Origin: Colwellia sp. | GTDB lineage: Bacteria > Pseudomonadota > Gammaproteobacteria > Enterobacterales > Alteromonadaceae | Length of the DNA stretch: 64,000 nucleotides | NCBI GenBank assembly: GCA_002733765.1 | Contig: NVWU01000009.1 | Location: 124,001 to 188,000, forward strand | Direction of reading: 5' to 3' | Shown: positions 1-8,778 of the stretch, piece after piece | Layout of the letters: every line of letters starts with the position of its first letter | Position numbering within the stretch: position 1 is the first letter of the stretch | Made by a program: the position numbers and the translations under genes | Notes under the pieces: model-generated | What the model was told of the DNA's origin: nothing | The model's database searches: none | The model's input: only the letters and a program-made list of their open reading frames with translations

Positions 1-433
1 GAGTGTTCGTTTAAATGGAGAATCGCCTTTAGATCATTTTTTGCAAACATCCGGCGATGCTTTTTCCTCTGATGAACAAGCGCTTGCTTTTGTTCGTCAT
101 GGTTGGACAAACCCAGGTTTATTATTACCGCGCAGTGATATGCAAGCAGTGGCGTATCGGTTAGTGGATGAAACGCTAGAGCGCTTACATTTTAATTTTG
201 TTGACGCTGTGGTCGGTGAGGAGCCAAAAATAAGGCCATTAATAAGTGATGTTTCTGCATTAACGTTTGAATACTACGATGGTAAAAAATGGCAAAAAAC
301 GTGGTCAGAGAAATCACTACCGTTAGCTATTGCCATTGATATTGAAACTAAAGATTACGGTGTTATTCGCCGACAATTTTTGGTTGCGGGTGATAACGCA
401 ACTAAAAATGATGTCTCAGGTAAAAAACCATGA
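1..433 (+). CDS. gspJ: Type II secretion minor pseudopilin GspJ (partial, 3' end)
   Basis: The last 143 residues of GspJ; the reading frame is open from base 2 and the N-terminal prepilin signal lies outside the window. GspJ is a minor pseudopilin that joins GspI, GspK and GspH at the tip of the periplasmic type II secretion pseudopilus. The fragment carries the C-terminal globular part, including the FVRHGW and LPRSDMQAVAYRL segments typical of GspJ, followed by a beta-rich tail. Its TGA stop overlaps the gspK ATG by four bases (ATGA), so the two are translationally coupled. Identity rests on these motifs and on the gspK-L-M order downstream. Confidence 0.88.
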   Translation, partial: SVRLNGESPLDHFLQTSGDAFSSDEQALAFVRHGWTNPGLLLPRSDMQAVAYRLVDETLERLHFNFVDAVVGEEPKIRPLISDVSALTFEYYDGKKWQKTWSEKSLPLAIAIDIETKDYGVIRRQFLVAGDNATKNDVSGKKP

Positions 434-1449
434 GTGCTTTATTATCAAAACACCCCAAGCAAACGGGTGTAGCGCTAATTACCGTGATGTTAATTGTTGC
501 CTTATGTGCGGTTATTGCCACTCAAATGACTGCCCGCTTACAGGTGCAAATGCAACGTAGTGCTAATATTATTTTTAACCAACAAGCTTATTGGTATGCT
601 ATGGGGGCAGAGGCTTTTACTAAAAGAGTGTTAATCACCGTCTTTAAAGAGGATGAAGATATCACTCATTTAGGGCAGGCTTGGGCGCAAGGCAAAATGA
701 CTTACCCGGTTGATTTTGGTGAAATATCAGGTGAAATTTTTGATTTACAAAGCTGCCTCAACCTAAATGCACTACGCGCGGTCTTAACCAATACTGGTGG
801 CGGGAATTTACCTAATAATACTAACAAAGTGCCTGCCAGACTAGCTCTAGAAGCCTTATTGATTAATCTTCAACTTGATGGTGTTAGCTCATTTGAGGCT
901 GAATCAATGGCTGATTCATTAACTGATTGGTTAGATGAAAATAGCCGTATTAGCGGCTTAGGTGGCGCAGAAGACGATGATTATGCTTCGCGTGAATTTT
1001 CTTACCTAGCAGCGAACAATTTTTTAGCTAGCGTAAATGAATTAAGAATAATAGAGCACTTTACACCGAAAATTATTGAAGCAATAAAGCCCTATGTTTG
1101 TGTTATTCCAGCAAGCGATCAACATAAAATAAATATTAATACTCTAAGCAGTGAACATGCTGAGTTATTGCAAGCTTTACTTGATTCAACGTTAGATCAA
1201 GCACAAGATATATTAGACGCTAGGCCAGAAAAAGGTTTTGCTTCTCTCAATGATTTTTATAATTTACCCGAGGTTGTTAAGCTCAGTAATTTTAATGATA
1301 AAAAAGTTCAGTTTGTAGTTGATAGCGAATACTTTACACTAAAAGCTAGCGCAAATTTCAATAATAGTTTTTTTGCAATGAAGTCAGTGATGAAAGTAAC
1401 AAATAATAAATATATTGATGTGATCAGTCGCACCGTAGGACGCAATTAA
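430..1449 (+). CDS. gspK: Type II secretion minor pseudopilin GspK
   Basis: GspK (339 aa) caps the type II secretion pseudopilus and starts its assembly with GspI and GspJ. A short basic leader precedes a prepilin site (KQTG/VALITV) and a hydrophobic helix at about residues 14-34. Mature position 5 is Thr rather than Glu, as is usual for GspK among pseudopilins. The second half has the alpha-domain with helix-hairpin-helix character (ININTL, LDARPEKGFASLNDFY). Length is normal for the family. The start overlaps gspJ by four bases and the stop overlaps the gspL ATG by one base, so this is a tightly coupled operon. Confidence 0.93.
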   Translation: MSALLSKHPKQTGVALITVMLIVALCAVIATQMTARLQVQMQRSANIIFNQQAYWYAMGAEAFTKRVLITVFKEDEDITHLGQAWAQGKMTYPVDFGEISGEIFDLQSCLNLNALRAVLTNTGGGNLPNNTNKVPARLALEALLINLQLDGVSSFEAESMADSLTDWLDENSRISGLGGAEDDDYASREFSYLAANNFLASVNELRIIEHFTPKIIEAIKPYVCVIPASDQHKININTLSSEHAELLQALLDSTLDQAQDILDARPEKGFASLNDFYNLPEVVKLSNFNDKKVQFVVDSEYFTLKASANFNNSFFAMKSVMKVTNNKYIDVISRTVGRN

Positions 1450-2771
1450 TGGCCGAAATTTTATATATACGCCTAGGTAGTCGAGTTCAAGATAAAATAT
1501 CTTGGTTAATCTTTAGTACTAGCGAGCAAGAGATTATTGCCAGTGGCGAATTAACGAGTGCTGAGCAATTAAGTGAGTTAACCGAAAAAGCACGGCAACG
1601 TGACGTAAAGGTGTTTGTTCCTGGCGGAGATGTGTTACTAAAGAGCTTAACTGTACCGACTAAGTCACAACGAGCAATGCGCTCAGCTGTGCCTTATATG
1701 CTTGAAGATGAGTTAGCGCAAGATGTTGACCAGTTATTCTTTGCTTATGCGAATATTACGGATGAACAGAGCGATAATAATTGTTTTGTTGCGGTGACTG
1801 AACGGGCACAAATGCTGTTGTGGCTATCTTGGTTAGCTGAAGCAAATATTCAAACTAAAACACTGCAACCTGATGTTTTAGCAATGCCTTATACGGCGGG
1901 ACAATGGCATGCTATTGCGCTGAATTTAGCAACGTCTTCTTCATGTGGCGCTTCAAATGGGATACAAATCGTCGTTCGTCAAGGTCAATGGCAAGGTTTT
2001 ACGCTTGATAGTGACGCATGGCAGTTTAGTTTGCAGCATGTTTTTGCAACTGAGCAAAAAGAGGGTTTAGCGCAAGAGAAAAATGACATAATCATTAATA
2101 CTTATTCAGATTTAGGTAATTTTAATGAAGCATCAAGCCCAAAAGGTTTTACCATTGTTAAGGCGGAAGAGGAATTACCTTTAGCTTTATTTGCACAGCA
2201 TTGTCAGCATAGCAAATTTAATTTACTGCAAGGTGAATTTAAAGTAATAGAGCACCGTTCAAAAAATATGAAAAATTGGCTTTGGGCAGCGGGTATCGCT
2301 GTGTGTGCTTTGTTACTCAATGTGAGTTATAAAAACGTACAATTATGGCAACTCTCAGCGCAACAAGAGCAAGTAGAAAAGCAGATAATAGCGCGTTATA
2401 AGACAGTATTCCCTAACACCAAAAAAGTACGTATTGGCACAATTAAGTCGCAATTAAATAGAAAAATAGCACAACTTGGTGGCGTAACTGAGCAAACAGG
2501 ATTTTTATCTATGTTATCTCAAATACAACCTGCTTTTGCCAAAGTTCCAGAATTAACGCCTGAATCAATAAAATTTGATGGTAAAAGGCAAGAGCTTCGT
2601 TTACAAGCTATCGCGGGTGACTATCAACATTTTGAACGTTTTAAAACGGCGCTTAGTACCGCTAACTTGACGGTAAAGTTAGGAGCTCAAAATAGTTTAG
2701 GTAAACAAGTGATAGGCTCATTTATTATTGTTAGTAAACAAAAAAGTACAAACAGTAAGGGAGGCTCATAA
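1449..2771 (+). CDS. gspL: Type II secretion inner-membrane protein GspL
   Basis: GspL (440 aa) is the bitopic inner-membrane protein that recruits the GspE ATPase to the secretion platform and pairs with GspM. Residues 1 to about 240 form the cytoplasmic actin-like domain (start MAEILYIRLGS; PYMLEDELAQDVDQLFFAY is characteristic). One membrane helix lies at about residues 276-294 (WLWAAGIAVCALLLNVSY). A periplasmic ferredoxin-like domain follows to the C-terminus. The start and the stop each share one base with the neighbouring genes (TAATG junctions). Family length and position between gspK and gspM agree with the call. Confidence 0.92.
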   Translation: MAEILYIRLGSRVQDKISWLIFSTSEQEIIASGELTSAEQLSELTEKARQRDVKVFVPGGDVLLKSLTVPTKSQRAMRSAVPYMLEDELAQDVDQLFFAYANITDEQSDNNCFVAVTERAQMLLWLSWLAEANIQTKTLQPDVLAMPYTAGQWHAIALNLATSSSCGASNGIQIVVRQGQWQGFTLDSDAWQFSLQHVFATEQKEGLAQEKNDIIINTYSDLGNFNEASSPKGFTIVKAEEELPLALFAQHCQHSKFNLLQGEFKVIEHRSKNMKNWLWAAGIAVCALLLNVSYKNVQLWQLSAQQEQVEKQIIARYKTVFPNTKKVRIGTIKSQLNRKIAQLGGVTEQTGFLSMLSQIQPAFAKVPELTPESIKFDGKRQELRLQAIAGDYQHFERFKTALSTANLTVKLGAQNSLGKQVIGSFIIVSKQKSTNSKGGS

Positions 2772-3256
2772 TGAATTTATCTTCAATAAAAGCGTGGTGG
2801 CAAGGGCTTAATTTACGAGAACAGCAATTAGTATTGGTTATGGGGGCTGTTACTTCATTGTTTTTACTGTATAGCCTGTTATGGCAACCACTAAATGATA
2901 GCTTAGCGAATACTAAAAAAAAGCTAGCTAGCCGACAAGAATTACTAACTTGGGTGAATAATAATACCGCTCGTTACCAAAGTATTAAATCTACCAGTGG
3001 CAATAAAAAAAGTACTGGTAGCTTATCTAGTATCGTTAACCGCACGGCAAATCAACAACAACTTAGCATTACTCGTATGCAGCCACAAGGGGATGTTTTG
3101 CAAGTGTGGCTTGATAGTGCACCTTTTACTCAACTGCTTTTTTGGTTAGAGCATTTAACCAATAATGAAGGGTTAAAGGTAAAAGCGATTGATTTAGCTA
3201 AAGGTGATAATGAAGGTGAAGTCCGTATTCGTCGTTTACAGTTAGTTAAACAATAA
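2771..3256 (+). CDS. gspM: Type II secretion protein GspM
   Basis: GspM (161 aa) is a small bitopic protein that stabilises GspL and forms part of the inner-membrane platform. It starts with a short cytoplasmic segment containing LNLREQQLVL, typical of GspM, then a single membrane helix at about residues 18-38, a coiled-coil stretch (NDSLANTKKKLASRQELL) and a periplasmic ferredoxin-like domain. The ATG overlaps the gspL stop by one base. In related genomes gspN follows closely; here 347 bases carrying an interspersed repeat separate them. Confidence 0.92.
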   Translation: MNLSSIKAWWQGLNLREQQLVLVMGAVTSLFLLYSLLWQPLNDSLANTKKKLASRQELLTWVNNNTARYQSIKSTSGNKKSTGSLSSIVNRTANQQQLSITRMQPQGDVLQVWLDSAPFTQLLFWLEHLTNNEGLKVKAIDLAKGDNEGEVRIRRLQLVKQ

Positions 3257-3266
3257 TTTTTTAATG

Positions 3267-3581
3267 TATACCCAAATGAACTCAAAAAGAGGATTTTAGG
3301 ACAACTGAGCGAGCCATATACAAGGCGCATCTTTTTATTAAGGGTTACTCAGGAGAATGTGCTCCTGCATTCTCTAATTAGCTACATCCATGTAGCGTCC
3401 TTAAAAAAGGATGCAACGAAGTAGATGGTTTGCTCAGTTGTCCCCGTAGGGTTGGTTTAGAAACGTTTTATGCTTCGTTATTGATTTCGACAAGGGAATA
3501 ACTATTCTCTTCAATCAATGCCTTGCCTAAAGACGTTTCTAATTCCAACTAAAACCTGCACTTTGAATTCACTTGGGTATA
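3267..3581. repeat. Interspersed repeat, copy 1, with terminal inverted repeats
   Basis: A 315-bp element fills the gspM-gspN gap. Its ends are near-perfect inverted repeats: TATACCCAAATGAACTCAAA at the left, and the complement of TTTGAATTCACTTGGGTATA at the right, with only two or three mismatches. Inside are a hairpin CAGGAG-n6-CTCCTG near 3350 and CTACATCCATGTAG near 3385. Relatives occur at about 40731-40955 in opposite orientation and at about 52943-53150 (degenerate). It has no ORF of note. The TIRs and multiple copies suggest a MITE-like or REP-type element; no target-site duplication was established. Confidence 0.75.
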
Positions 3582-3603
3582 AAGTATAAAGCAGAGACAA
3601 TAA

Positions 3604-4356
3604 ATGAAAAAGAAGTTCTCCATTGGTTTTATTTTTTTAATAATTTATATGGGTTTTTTAATCGCAACATTACCAACAACCCAGTTGTTAAATCAATTTT
3701 CATTACCTAACAAAGTTAATATTTTAGGTGTTACTGGTAGCGTTTGGAATACCAATATAGCGCAGGTGATTATAGGCGAAACAAGTATTAAAAAGGTGAA
3801 CGTTAAGTTAAGCATTTGGTCTTTATTTACGCTAACGCCTAAACTTTTTATCACTTTTGGTGACTCTTTCATTGCCGGGCCTGAAGGCGAACTGGAACTG
3901 GTACTTTCTGCAGAAAGAGTCGACATTAATGGCCTTAAATTATTGGTTAGAGCGAATAGGGTTGCACAACAAATTACGCTTCCTTTGCCTGTATCAGCAC
4001 AAGGTGATGTTGAATTAATGATAGTAAATGCAGCAATTGATCTGAAAAATAATAATCAGTGTATTGCGGCAGAGGGCGAGATTACTTGGTCAAAAGCAGG
4101 TGTGATTGCTTTAGAGCAGAATATTAAATTAGGTGATTTTAATGCGAATATTGACTGTGAAAATGGTGTTTTGGCATTGATTCTTTCACCGAAAAATAAC
4201 TTAGGGTTAACCTTTAATGCCTATATACGTGATGGTGGCAATATTTCAGGTAATGGCTATTTACAGCCGGGCAGAAAATTTCCTCAAGCACTTAATGACG
4301 CATTGCCTTTTTTAGGAAAAAAAGACAGCAAAGGCCGTTATCGTTTAAGTTTTTAA
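3604..4356 (+). CDS. gspN: Type II secretion protein GspN
   Basis: GspN (250 aa) is an accessory inner-membrane/periplasmic protein of type II secretion operons in some gammaproteobacteria; its exact role is unsettled. It begins with a basic residue cluster and one membrane helix (residues about 5-24). The body has features seen in GspN: ATLPTTQLLNQF, GVTGSVWNTN, and a C-terminal segment with GNGYLQPGRKFP. A probable RBS (GCAGAGAC) lies upstream. It is the last gene of the gsp cluster, but the repeat upstream may separate its expression from gspJKLM. Confidence 0.85.
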   Translation: MKKKFSIGFIFLIIYMGFLIATLPTTQLLNQFSLPNKVNILGVTGSVWNTNIAQVIIGETSIKKVNVKLSIWSLFTLTPKLFITFGDSFIAGPEGELELVLSAERVDINGLKLLVRANRVAQQITLPLPVSAQGDVELMIVNAAIDLKNNNQCIAAEGEITWSKAGVIALEQNIKLGDFNANIDCENGVLALILSPKNNLGLTFNAYIRDGGNISGNGYLQPGRKFPQALNDALPFLGKKDSKGRYRLSF

Positions 4357-4442
4357 TCTAGTTTTACTTGTTGAGCTACTTTAGGGACAAAACCTTGATT
4401 GATAGCTGTTTGGATAAATGCTGCTCTTAAGCCATTATCAGG
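4353..4442 (-). pseudogene. Possible LysR effector-domain fragment (29 codons)
   Basis: Directly after the AEC permease stop, in the same minus-strand frame, 29 open codons read like a piece of a LysR substrate-binding domain (LRAAFIQTAINQGFVPKVAQ), ending at a TAA opposite the gspN stop. It has no start codon or RBS of its own. It may be the remnant of a regulator gene that once neighboured the permease, or a chance reading. The similarity is judged by eye only. Confidence 0.3.
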
Positions 4443-5318
4443 TTAATCTAACAAAAAGTATAATACCGCTGGTATTGTAATTAGGCTCCCAAGGTTACCC
4501 AATAAAACAATTGAAGCCACTTGCCTAGGCTGTTGTTGATACTTTTCGGCGACCATAAAATTAAGTACAGCGGGTGGTAAAGCACCAAAAATTAGCAATT
4601 GTCCATATTGCAATTCACTTAAACTCAAAAAGGGTGATATCAACAAAACAATTAGAATTCCAGTAGCGGGGCAAATAATGGCACCCGCAAGACCTATTCG
4701 CCAATCTTGTAAATCAATTGAGGTTAATCGAACGCCTAATGAAAATAACATCAAAGGGACGGCAACTTGTCCTAACATTTCAATGGAAGTACCTAACACT
4801 ATCGGTAATTGCCAGCCAGTAAGACTAAAACTAATCCCTAAAATTGCAGCAAAAACCATGGGTATTTTAATAATATTTAATATCGATATTTTGTTGTTCA
4901 TCATTTTCATACCAACACTAAAGTGAAGAGTGTTTTCAACAATAAATAACATTACCGCCGCGGGCAGTGCTTTTTCACCAAAAGCAAATAGCGCAAGTGG
5001 TAGGCCTATATTCCCAGAATTAGAAAACATCATCGGCGGTACAAAGGTTTTAACATTAAAGCCCATTAATTTAGCCAAAGGCCATGCTAAAAGTCCTGAA
5101 AAAATAACCACAATAAAAGCGGCTGAGGCTAATTGATAATAAGCATCTATCTGAAAGCCTTGATCAGAAAGTACATGAAAAATTAAGGCTGGTGCGAACA
5201 GGTCAATATTCAGTTGATTGGCTGAAACCATATCGGGAGAGTGTTTTCTTCCGTATAAAAATCCGATAGAGACAATCGAAAAAAGAGGAAAAATAATAAT
5301 AAATATTTGGGAAAACAT
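4443..5318 (-). CDS. AEC (auxin efflux carrier) family permease
   Basis: A 291-aa integral membrane protein of the AEC family, which export or exchange small organic anions; substrate unknown. About ten hydrophobic helices span the whole length. Family features include the polar FAPALIFHVLSD near residue 43, the PPMMFSNSGNIGLPLALFAFG segment near residue 95, and the repeated C-terminal half ending with GALPPAVLNFMVAEKY. The N-terminus (MFSQIFIIIFPLFSIVSIGF) begins with the first helix, as usual. The gene stands alone on the minus strand, tail to tail with gspN, with a probable LysR remnant just after its stop. Confidence 0.85.
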   Translation of the reverse strand: MFSQIFIIIFPLFSIVSIGFLYGRKHSPDMVSANQLNIDLFAPALIFHVLSDQGFQIDAYYQLASAAFIVVIFSGLLAWPLAKLMGFNVKTFVPPMMFSNSGNIGLPLALFAFGEKALPAAVMLFIVENTLHFSVGMKMMNNKISILNIIKIPMVFAAILGISFSLTGWQLPIVLGTSIEMLGQVAVPLMLFSLGVRLTSIDLQDWRIGLAGAIICPATGILIVLLISPFLSLSELQYGQLLIFGALPPAVLNFMVAEKYQQQPRQVASIVLLGNLGSLITIPAVLYFLLD

Positions 5319-5690
5319 CTAGTTATAACCTTTTGTATAGCTGTGTAAATAAAAGAAAAGGGTTTATGGAAATACCTTCATTAGATTATCCCATTTTATC
5401 TGACAAGTTACTCAAGCTTCTATATGAAAATATTTAAATAATTCCGAAAGTAGCAGGCTCTGGAAGTTTAACTGAAATAACTACATTATCTAATAATATA
5501 ATCCTGAAACGGTGATGTGTCGGGTAAAGAGAGCGATTTCATGTGTTTTTCGAGGATAATTTTTTACGTTGATGCTTTAATGCTGAATGGTCGTTTAATG
5601 ATTTACTACCCTGAAAATTGTTCATCCCATTATGGATAGTGACCAATTTTATTTGACCATTTCAGCGATAGCATCGATAACGATGAATAT
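5319..5690. other. Intergenic region between two minus-strand genes
   Basis: These 372 bases hold the upstream region of the AEC permease gene and the downstream region of the GTPase gene. A 23-codon plus-strand ORF (5366-5437, MEIPSLDYPILSDKLL...) is present but has no recognised family. No clear terminator hairpin or operator was found. Confidence 0.5.
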
Positions 5691-6770
5691 TTATAGAGAG
5701 TTATTTTTTAGCATCAACAATTGTTCACAGGTTACGTTATTTAAAACATTCTTATTAGTATCGATTAACTCAATACGGCTATCTTTTGAATAAGTGACTT
5801 TACTACAGCTAAATTCACTACCAGCTTTATTAAAGGAATAACTGCCTTGCTCGGTAAGTACCACGCCTTTAGCGCGCGCAATATTCAATGAGGTTATTAG
5901 TGTTATCAATTGTTGGTGATCAAAAATGTGCTTGTTTGAAAAAATCCAACCTTTACTGAAATAACCCTCGCCATTATTATTTAGTTCGATAAAACCCTTT
6001 TGCTCCAGCTTAGTTTGTAGCGCTTTCTTTAGCTTGAATTCATTTTTATAACCGATCTCAATGTTGTCTGAAATATCTTGTAAAGAGGGGGCGGCAATAC
6101 CAATCATGGGTTTGGCTGTTACTGCTGTATTGTGGTTTTGTTCTAACCAACTAGGATCAATATTACCCTGCTGTATTAGGTGTAATATTTTTTTTGTTAG
6201 GTTATGGCTTACAATAAAACGTGATAAATTTTCTTTATCTTGCGCTGAATATTTATCTGATTTTGCTCCTAGAATAATATCAGCTACTTTAAGTTGTTGT
6301 ACAAAGGATGGGTGCTCTGTATAGCGTGTATCGTTAAGGTTTCTGGCATCAATTAAACAGAGTATAGATTGTAAAGAGATTATTTCTTGATATTTTCCAC
6401 TTGTTAGCACAGTAACCACTTCTTTTGGGTGCCCTAATCCTGTTGGCTCTATAATTAACCTATCAGGCTTAGATTTAGTAATCAGTTGATTTAATGCCAC
6501 TTGCATAGGCACGCCAGAGGCACAGCACATACAACCACCAGGTACCTCACGAATAAATACCCCTTTTTCATTACTATTACCTTTATTACTAGAGAGTAGT
6601 GCTGAGTCAATCCCAACTTCGCCAAACTCATTCACTAGCACAGCCCAGTTTTCATTTTTTGGTTTATTGGCCAGTAATTGCAATATAGCTGTAGTTTTTC
6701 CTACACCTAAAAATCCGGTAATAAGGGTAGTGGGAATAGCTGAAATTTTTGGTGATATCGAGGTGAACAT
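5691..6770 (-). CDS. COG0523 (CobW/YjiA-like) G3E GTPase metallochaperone
   Basis: A 359-aa P-loop GTPase of the G3E family. Visible motifs are Walker A GFLGVGKT near residue 19, the metal-binding CxCC motif (GGCMCCASG) near residue 79, EPTGLGHP (switch region), and AKSD in place of the usual NKxD guanine-recognition motif near residue 168. The C-terminal CobW_C domain is shorter and divergent. COG0523 proteins insert or deliver metals, often zinc under zinc limitation, but the client here is unknown since no metalloenzyme or Zur box is adjacent. The gene is monocistronic by spacing. Confidence 0.85.
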   Translation of the reverse strand: MFTSISPKISAIPTTLITGFLGVGKTTAILQLLANKPKNENWAVLVNEFGEVGIDSALLSSNKGNSNEKGVFIREVPGGCMCCASGVPMQVALNQLITKSKPDRLIIEPTGLGHPKEVVTVLTSGKYQEIISLQSILCLIDARNLNDTRYTEHPSFVQQLKVADIILGAKSDKYSAQDKENLSRFIVSHNLTKKILHLIQQGNIDPSWLEQNHNTAVTAKPMIGIAAPSLQDISDNIEIGYKNEFKLKKALQTKLEQKGFIELNNNGEGYFSKGWIFSNKHIFDHQQLITLITSLNIARAKGVVLTEQGSYSFNKAGSEFSCSKVTYSKDSRIELIDTNKNVLNNVTCEQLLMLKNNSL

Positions 6771-7025
6771 GTAAATTTTACTCGGCTTAAAGCAGTGATT
6801 AGCGAAAAATAATTAACGTGTATATGTAGTGTTAATGAATGCTAAATAAAATATTATCGCATGGTTAGCTATCCCGCTATTGTTTTATTATTAATTTGAA
6901 TACTCAGTGTTATTTGAGCGTTATTAGTATTTGTACTAAAAATTAATAATGACTATTAAAGTAAATTTTATCGTTGGTACTTTTCAGCTGAATATTGGCA
7001 GCAGGCACTTTAAACGTCGGTAATA

Positions 7026-7220
7026 CTATACTCGATTTAGTAAAGCGTCTAATTTGCTATCAATAAAAATAGCGATACCTGACAATCCTAGTGTTATTAA
7101 TGGTACATAAATAACCGAGCTGACAATATCCCCTTTATTATATATATTTACTGCAATAGGTATACTCAGTATTAACAAGGCAATGATTCTATAAATGACT
7201 ATTATTTTTGAACTAAACAT
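7026..7220 (-). CDS. Small two-helix membrane protein, unknown function
   Basis: A 64-aa protein not assigned to a family. Two hydrophobic segments (about residues 6-25 and 35-52) are joined by a short polar loop, and the tail is charged (DSKLDALLNR). An AAGGA ribosome binding site sits about 8 bases before the ATG, which supports real translation. It lies between the GTPase and LysR genes, with enough space on both sides for its own promoter. The function cannot be stated. Confidence 0.5.
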   Translation of the reverse strand: MFSSKIIVIYRIIALLILSIPIAVNIYNKGDIVSSVIYVPLITLGLSGIAIFIDSKLDALLNRV

Positions 7221-7334
7221 TATGTAATCCTTGGTTTAGCCGTTAATTTAATTATTAAAATAACTAATGGGTAACGACACATTCGATAAGGTAATGCTAG
7301 TGATCTCGCTGGAGTCTTACAAAAGGATAATATT

Positions 7335-7369
7335 CACCCTATAGGTGAATTAAAATCACCTATAGGGTG
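7335..7369. terminator. Perfect 14-bp inverted repeat after the LysR gene
   Basis: CACCCTATAGGTGA at 7335-7348 pairs perfectly with 7356-7369 across a 7-base loop, 8 bases past the LysR stop (7377). On the minus strand it is followed by AATATTATCCTTTT, a loose T-rich tract. It is most likely a terminator for the LysR gene; a protein-binding operator is an alternative. Confidence 0.6.
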
Positions 7370-7376
7370 GGGTGTA

Positions 7377-8270
7377 TTAAATTATTTTCAGATAAGGTGA
7401 CTTTGTTAACCAGTCTAGAAAGCAGTGAATGTCATGACGGTTTTGATCTTCTTCACGATATACTGCATAAAGTGCTTGGTCAAAATTAGGTGCTTTCTCG
7501 AATGGCAATACCAATAGATTACGTTCAATTAATGCATATTCAACAGGCATTATTGCTAGCGCTAAACCAAGTCCTTGTTCTGCAGCTTGTAAAGACGCAC
7601 TATAATTACTAAAGGTTAATTTATGTTGATATTGCATTTCAGGTAGCTGCATAGCTTCTGCCCAAGTACGCCAAATATTGTTCATATTGGCAAGGTCGAT
7701 AAGCGGTACTTGGCTGATTTGTTCAGGTGACGTCAGTTTATGTTTTTTGGCAAAGTCTACAGAGCATACAGCATGCGTAGTAAGGTTAAGTAACTTTTTA
7801 ACCACTACTCCTTGCCAATCACCTTTTCCTATACGTATGGCTAAATCACAATCATCATAGCGTAAGTCGGTAACGTTCATTCCCGTTTCAATACGAATAT
7901 CAATATCAGGATGCTTTTGTTGAAAATGGCTTAATTGCGGAATAATGACATTACTTGCCATGGTAGGAAATGTTGATATTTTAAGTGAGGGGGAGGAGAA
8001 TTTATTACTTACAATTTTTGTGCCTTGCTCAAGCTTATTTATGCCTTGTTGTACATAATGTAAATATACTTTTCCCGCTGTATTTAATGCAACACCACGA
8101 CTTTTACGCTGAAATAATTCAAAACCTAAAAAAGTTTCTAATGCTTTAATTTGATGACTTACCGCCGAGGGCGTTATAAATAATTCACCTGCAGCCTGTT
8201 TAAAATTTTCATGGCGAGCAGCGGCTTCAAAAATACCAAAAAGGTGTAACGCAGGCAGTTTATTTGACAT
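7377..8270 (-). CDS. LysR family transcriptional regulator (GcvA-like)
   Basis: A 297-aa LysR-type regulator. Residues 1-65 carry the winged helix-turn-helix (ALHLFGIFEAAARHENFKQA, then ITPSAVSHQIKALE). This DNA-binding segment and the start of the effector domain (KISTFPTMASNVIIPQL) resemble the GcvA subgroup, which covers many regulators besides the glycine-cleavage activator. The effector domain spans about 90-290. No divergent target gene is adjacent: the next gene upstream, at 8779 on the plus strand, is a GGDEF/EAL protein 508 bases away, which may or may not be controlled by it. Ligand unknown. Confidence 0.88.
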   Translation of the reverse strand: MSNKLPALHLFGIFEAAARHENFKQAAGELFITPSAVSHQIKALETFLGFELFQRKSRGVALNTAGKVYLHYVQQGINKLEQGTKIVSNKFSSPSLKISTFPTMASNVIIPQLSHFQQKHPDIDIRIETGMNVTDLRYDDCDLAIRIGKGDWQGVVVKKLLNLTTHAVCSVDFAKKHKLTSPEQISQVPLIDLANMNNIWRTWAEAMQLPEMQYQHKLTFSNYSASLQAAEQGLGLALAIMPVEYALIERNLLVLPFEKAPNFDQALYAVYREEDQNRHDIHCFLDWLTKSPYLKII

Positions 8271-8778
8271 AGTTTTATTTACTAGTAGTAATATAACGAT
8301 AATAACAATAATAAGTGATCATTTATAAAATTAATAGATGAATAAAAATAATCATTAGGCGGTGCCTTACTGTATTAAATTACTGCTTTATTAGTCTCAT
8401 TAATTGTCATTTTAGTTGCTCAATTAATGTTGTAAACTCCGTTTAGTGCTCTTGTGTTAAATTCGTCATTGACTTGCACCGTCTGAATTGCCGCTGGTAC
8501 AGAAACAAACAATTTATAATACTGAGATATTTTACCGGATGTAATTTAGTATCTTCCTCAGTATCACTGGAGATACTGCCAACTTATCTCATTTGAAAAA
8601 ATAGTATATGTCATAATGTAGGCATGACTAAAAGAAAAAATTGATTAATCATAACTTAAAACTATGCTTAAATTGCTGGTATAACAATGAAGCTTTTACT
8701 TTAAATTTTTTATGGCTGTGACATTCAACATGCTTTCTTATAAATTAAGAATTAATATTATTAAATCTATGGTGAAAT
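8271..8778. other. Long divergent intergenic region
   Basis: 508 bases between the LysR gene (minus) and the GGDEF/EAL gene (plus), so both promoters must lie here. It is A/T-rich, with a low-complexity AATAAC-type stretch just upstream of the LysR start. A 7-bp hairpin, CAGTATC-n6-GATACTG, lies at 8559-8578. No ORF, RNA gene or known operator was recognised. Confidence 0.5.
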
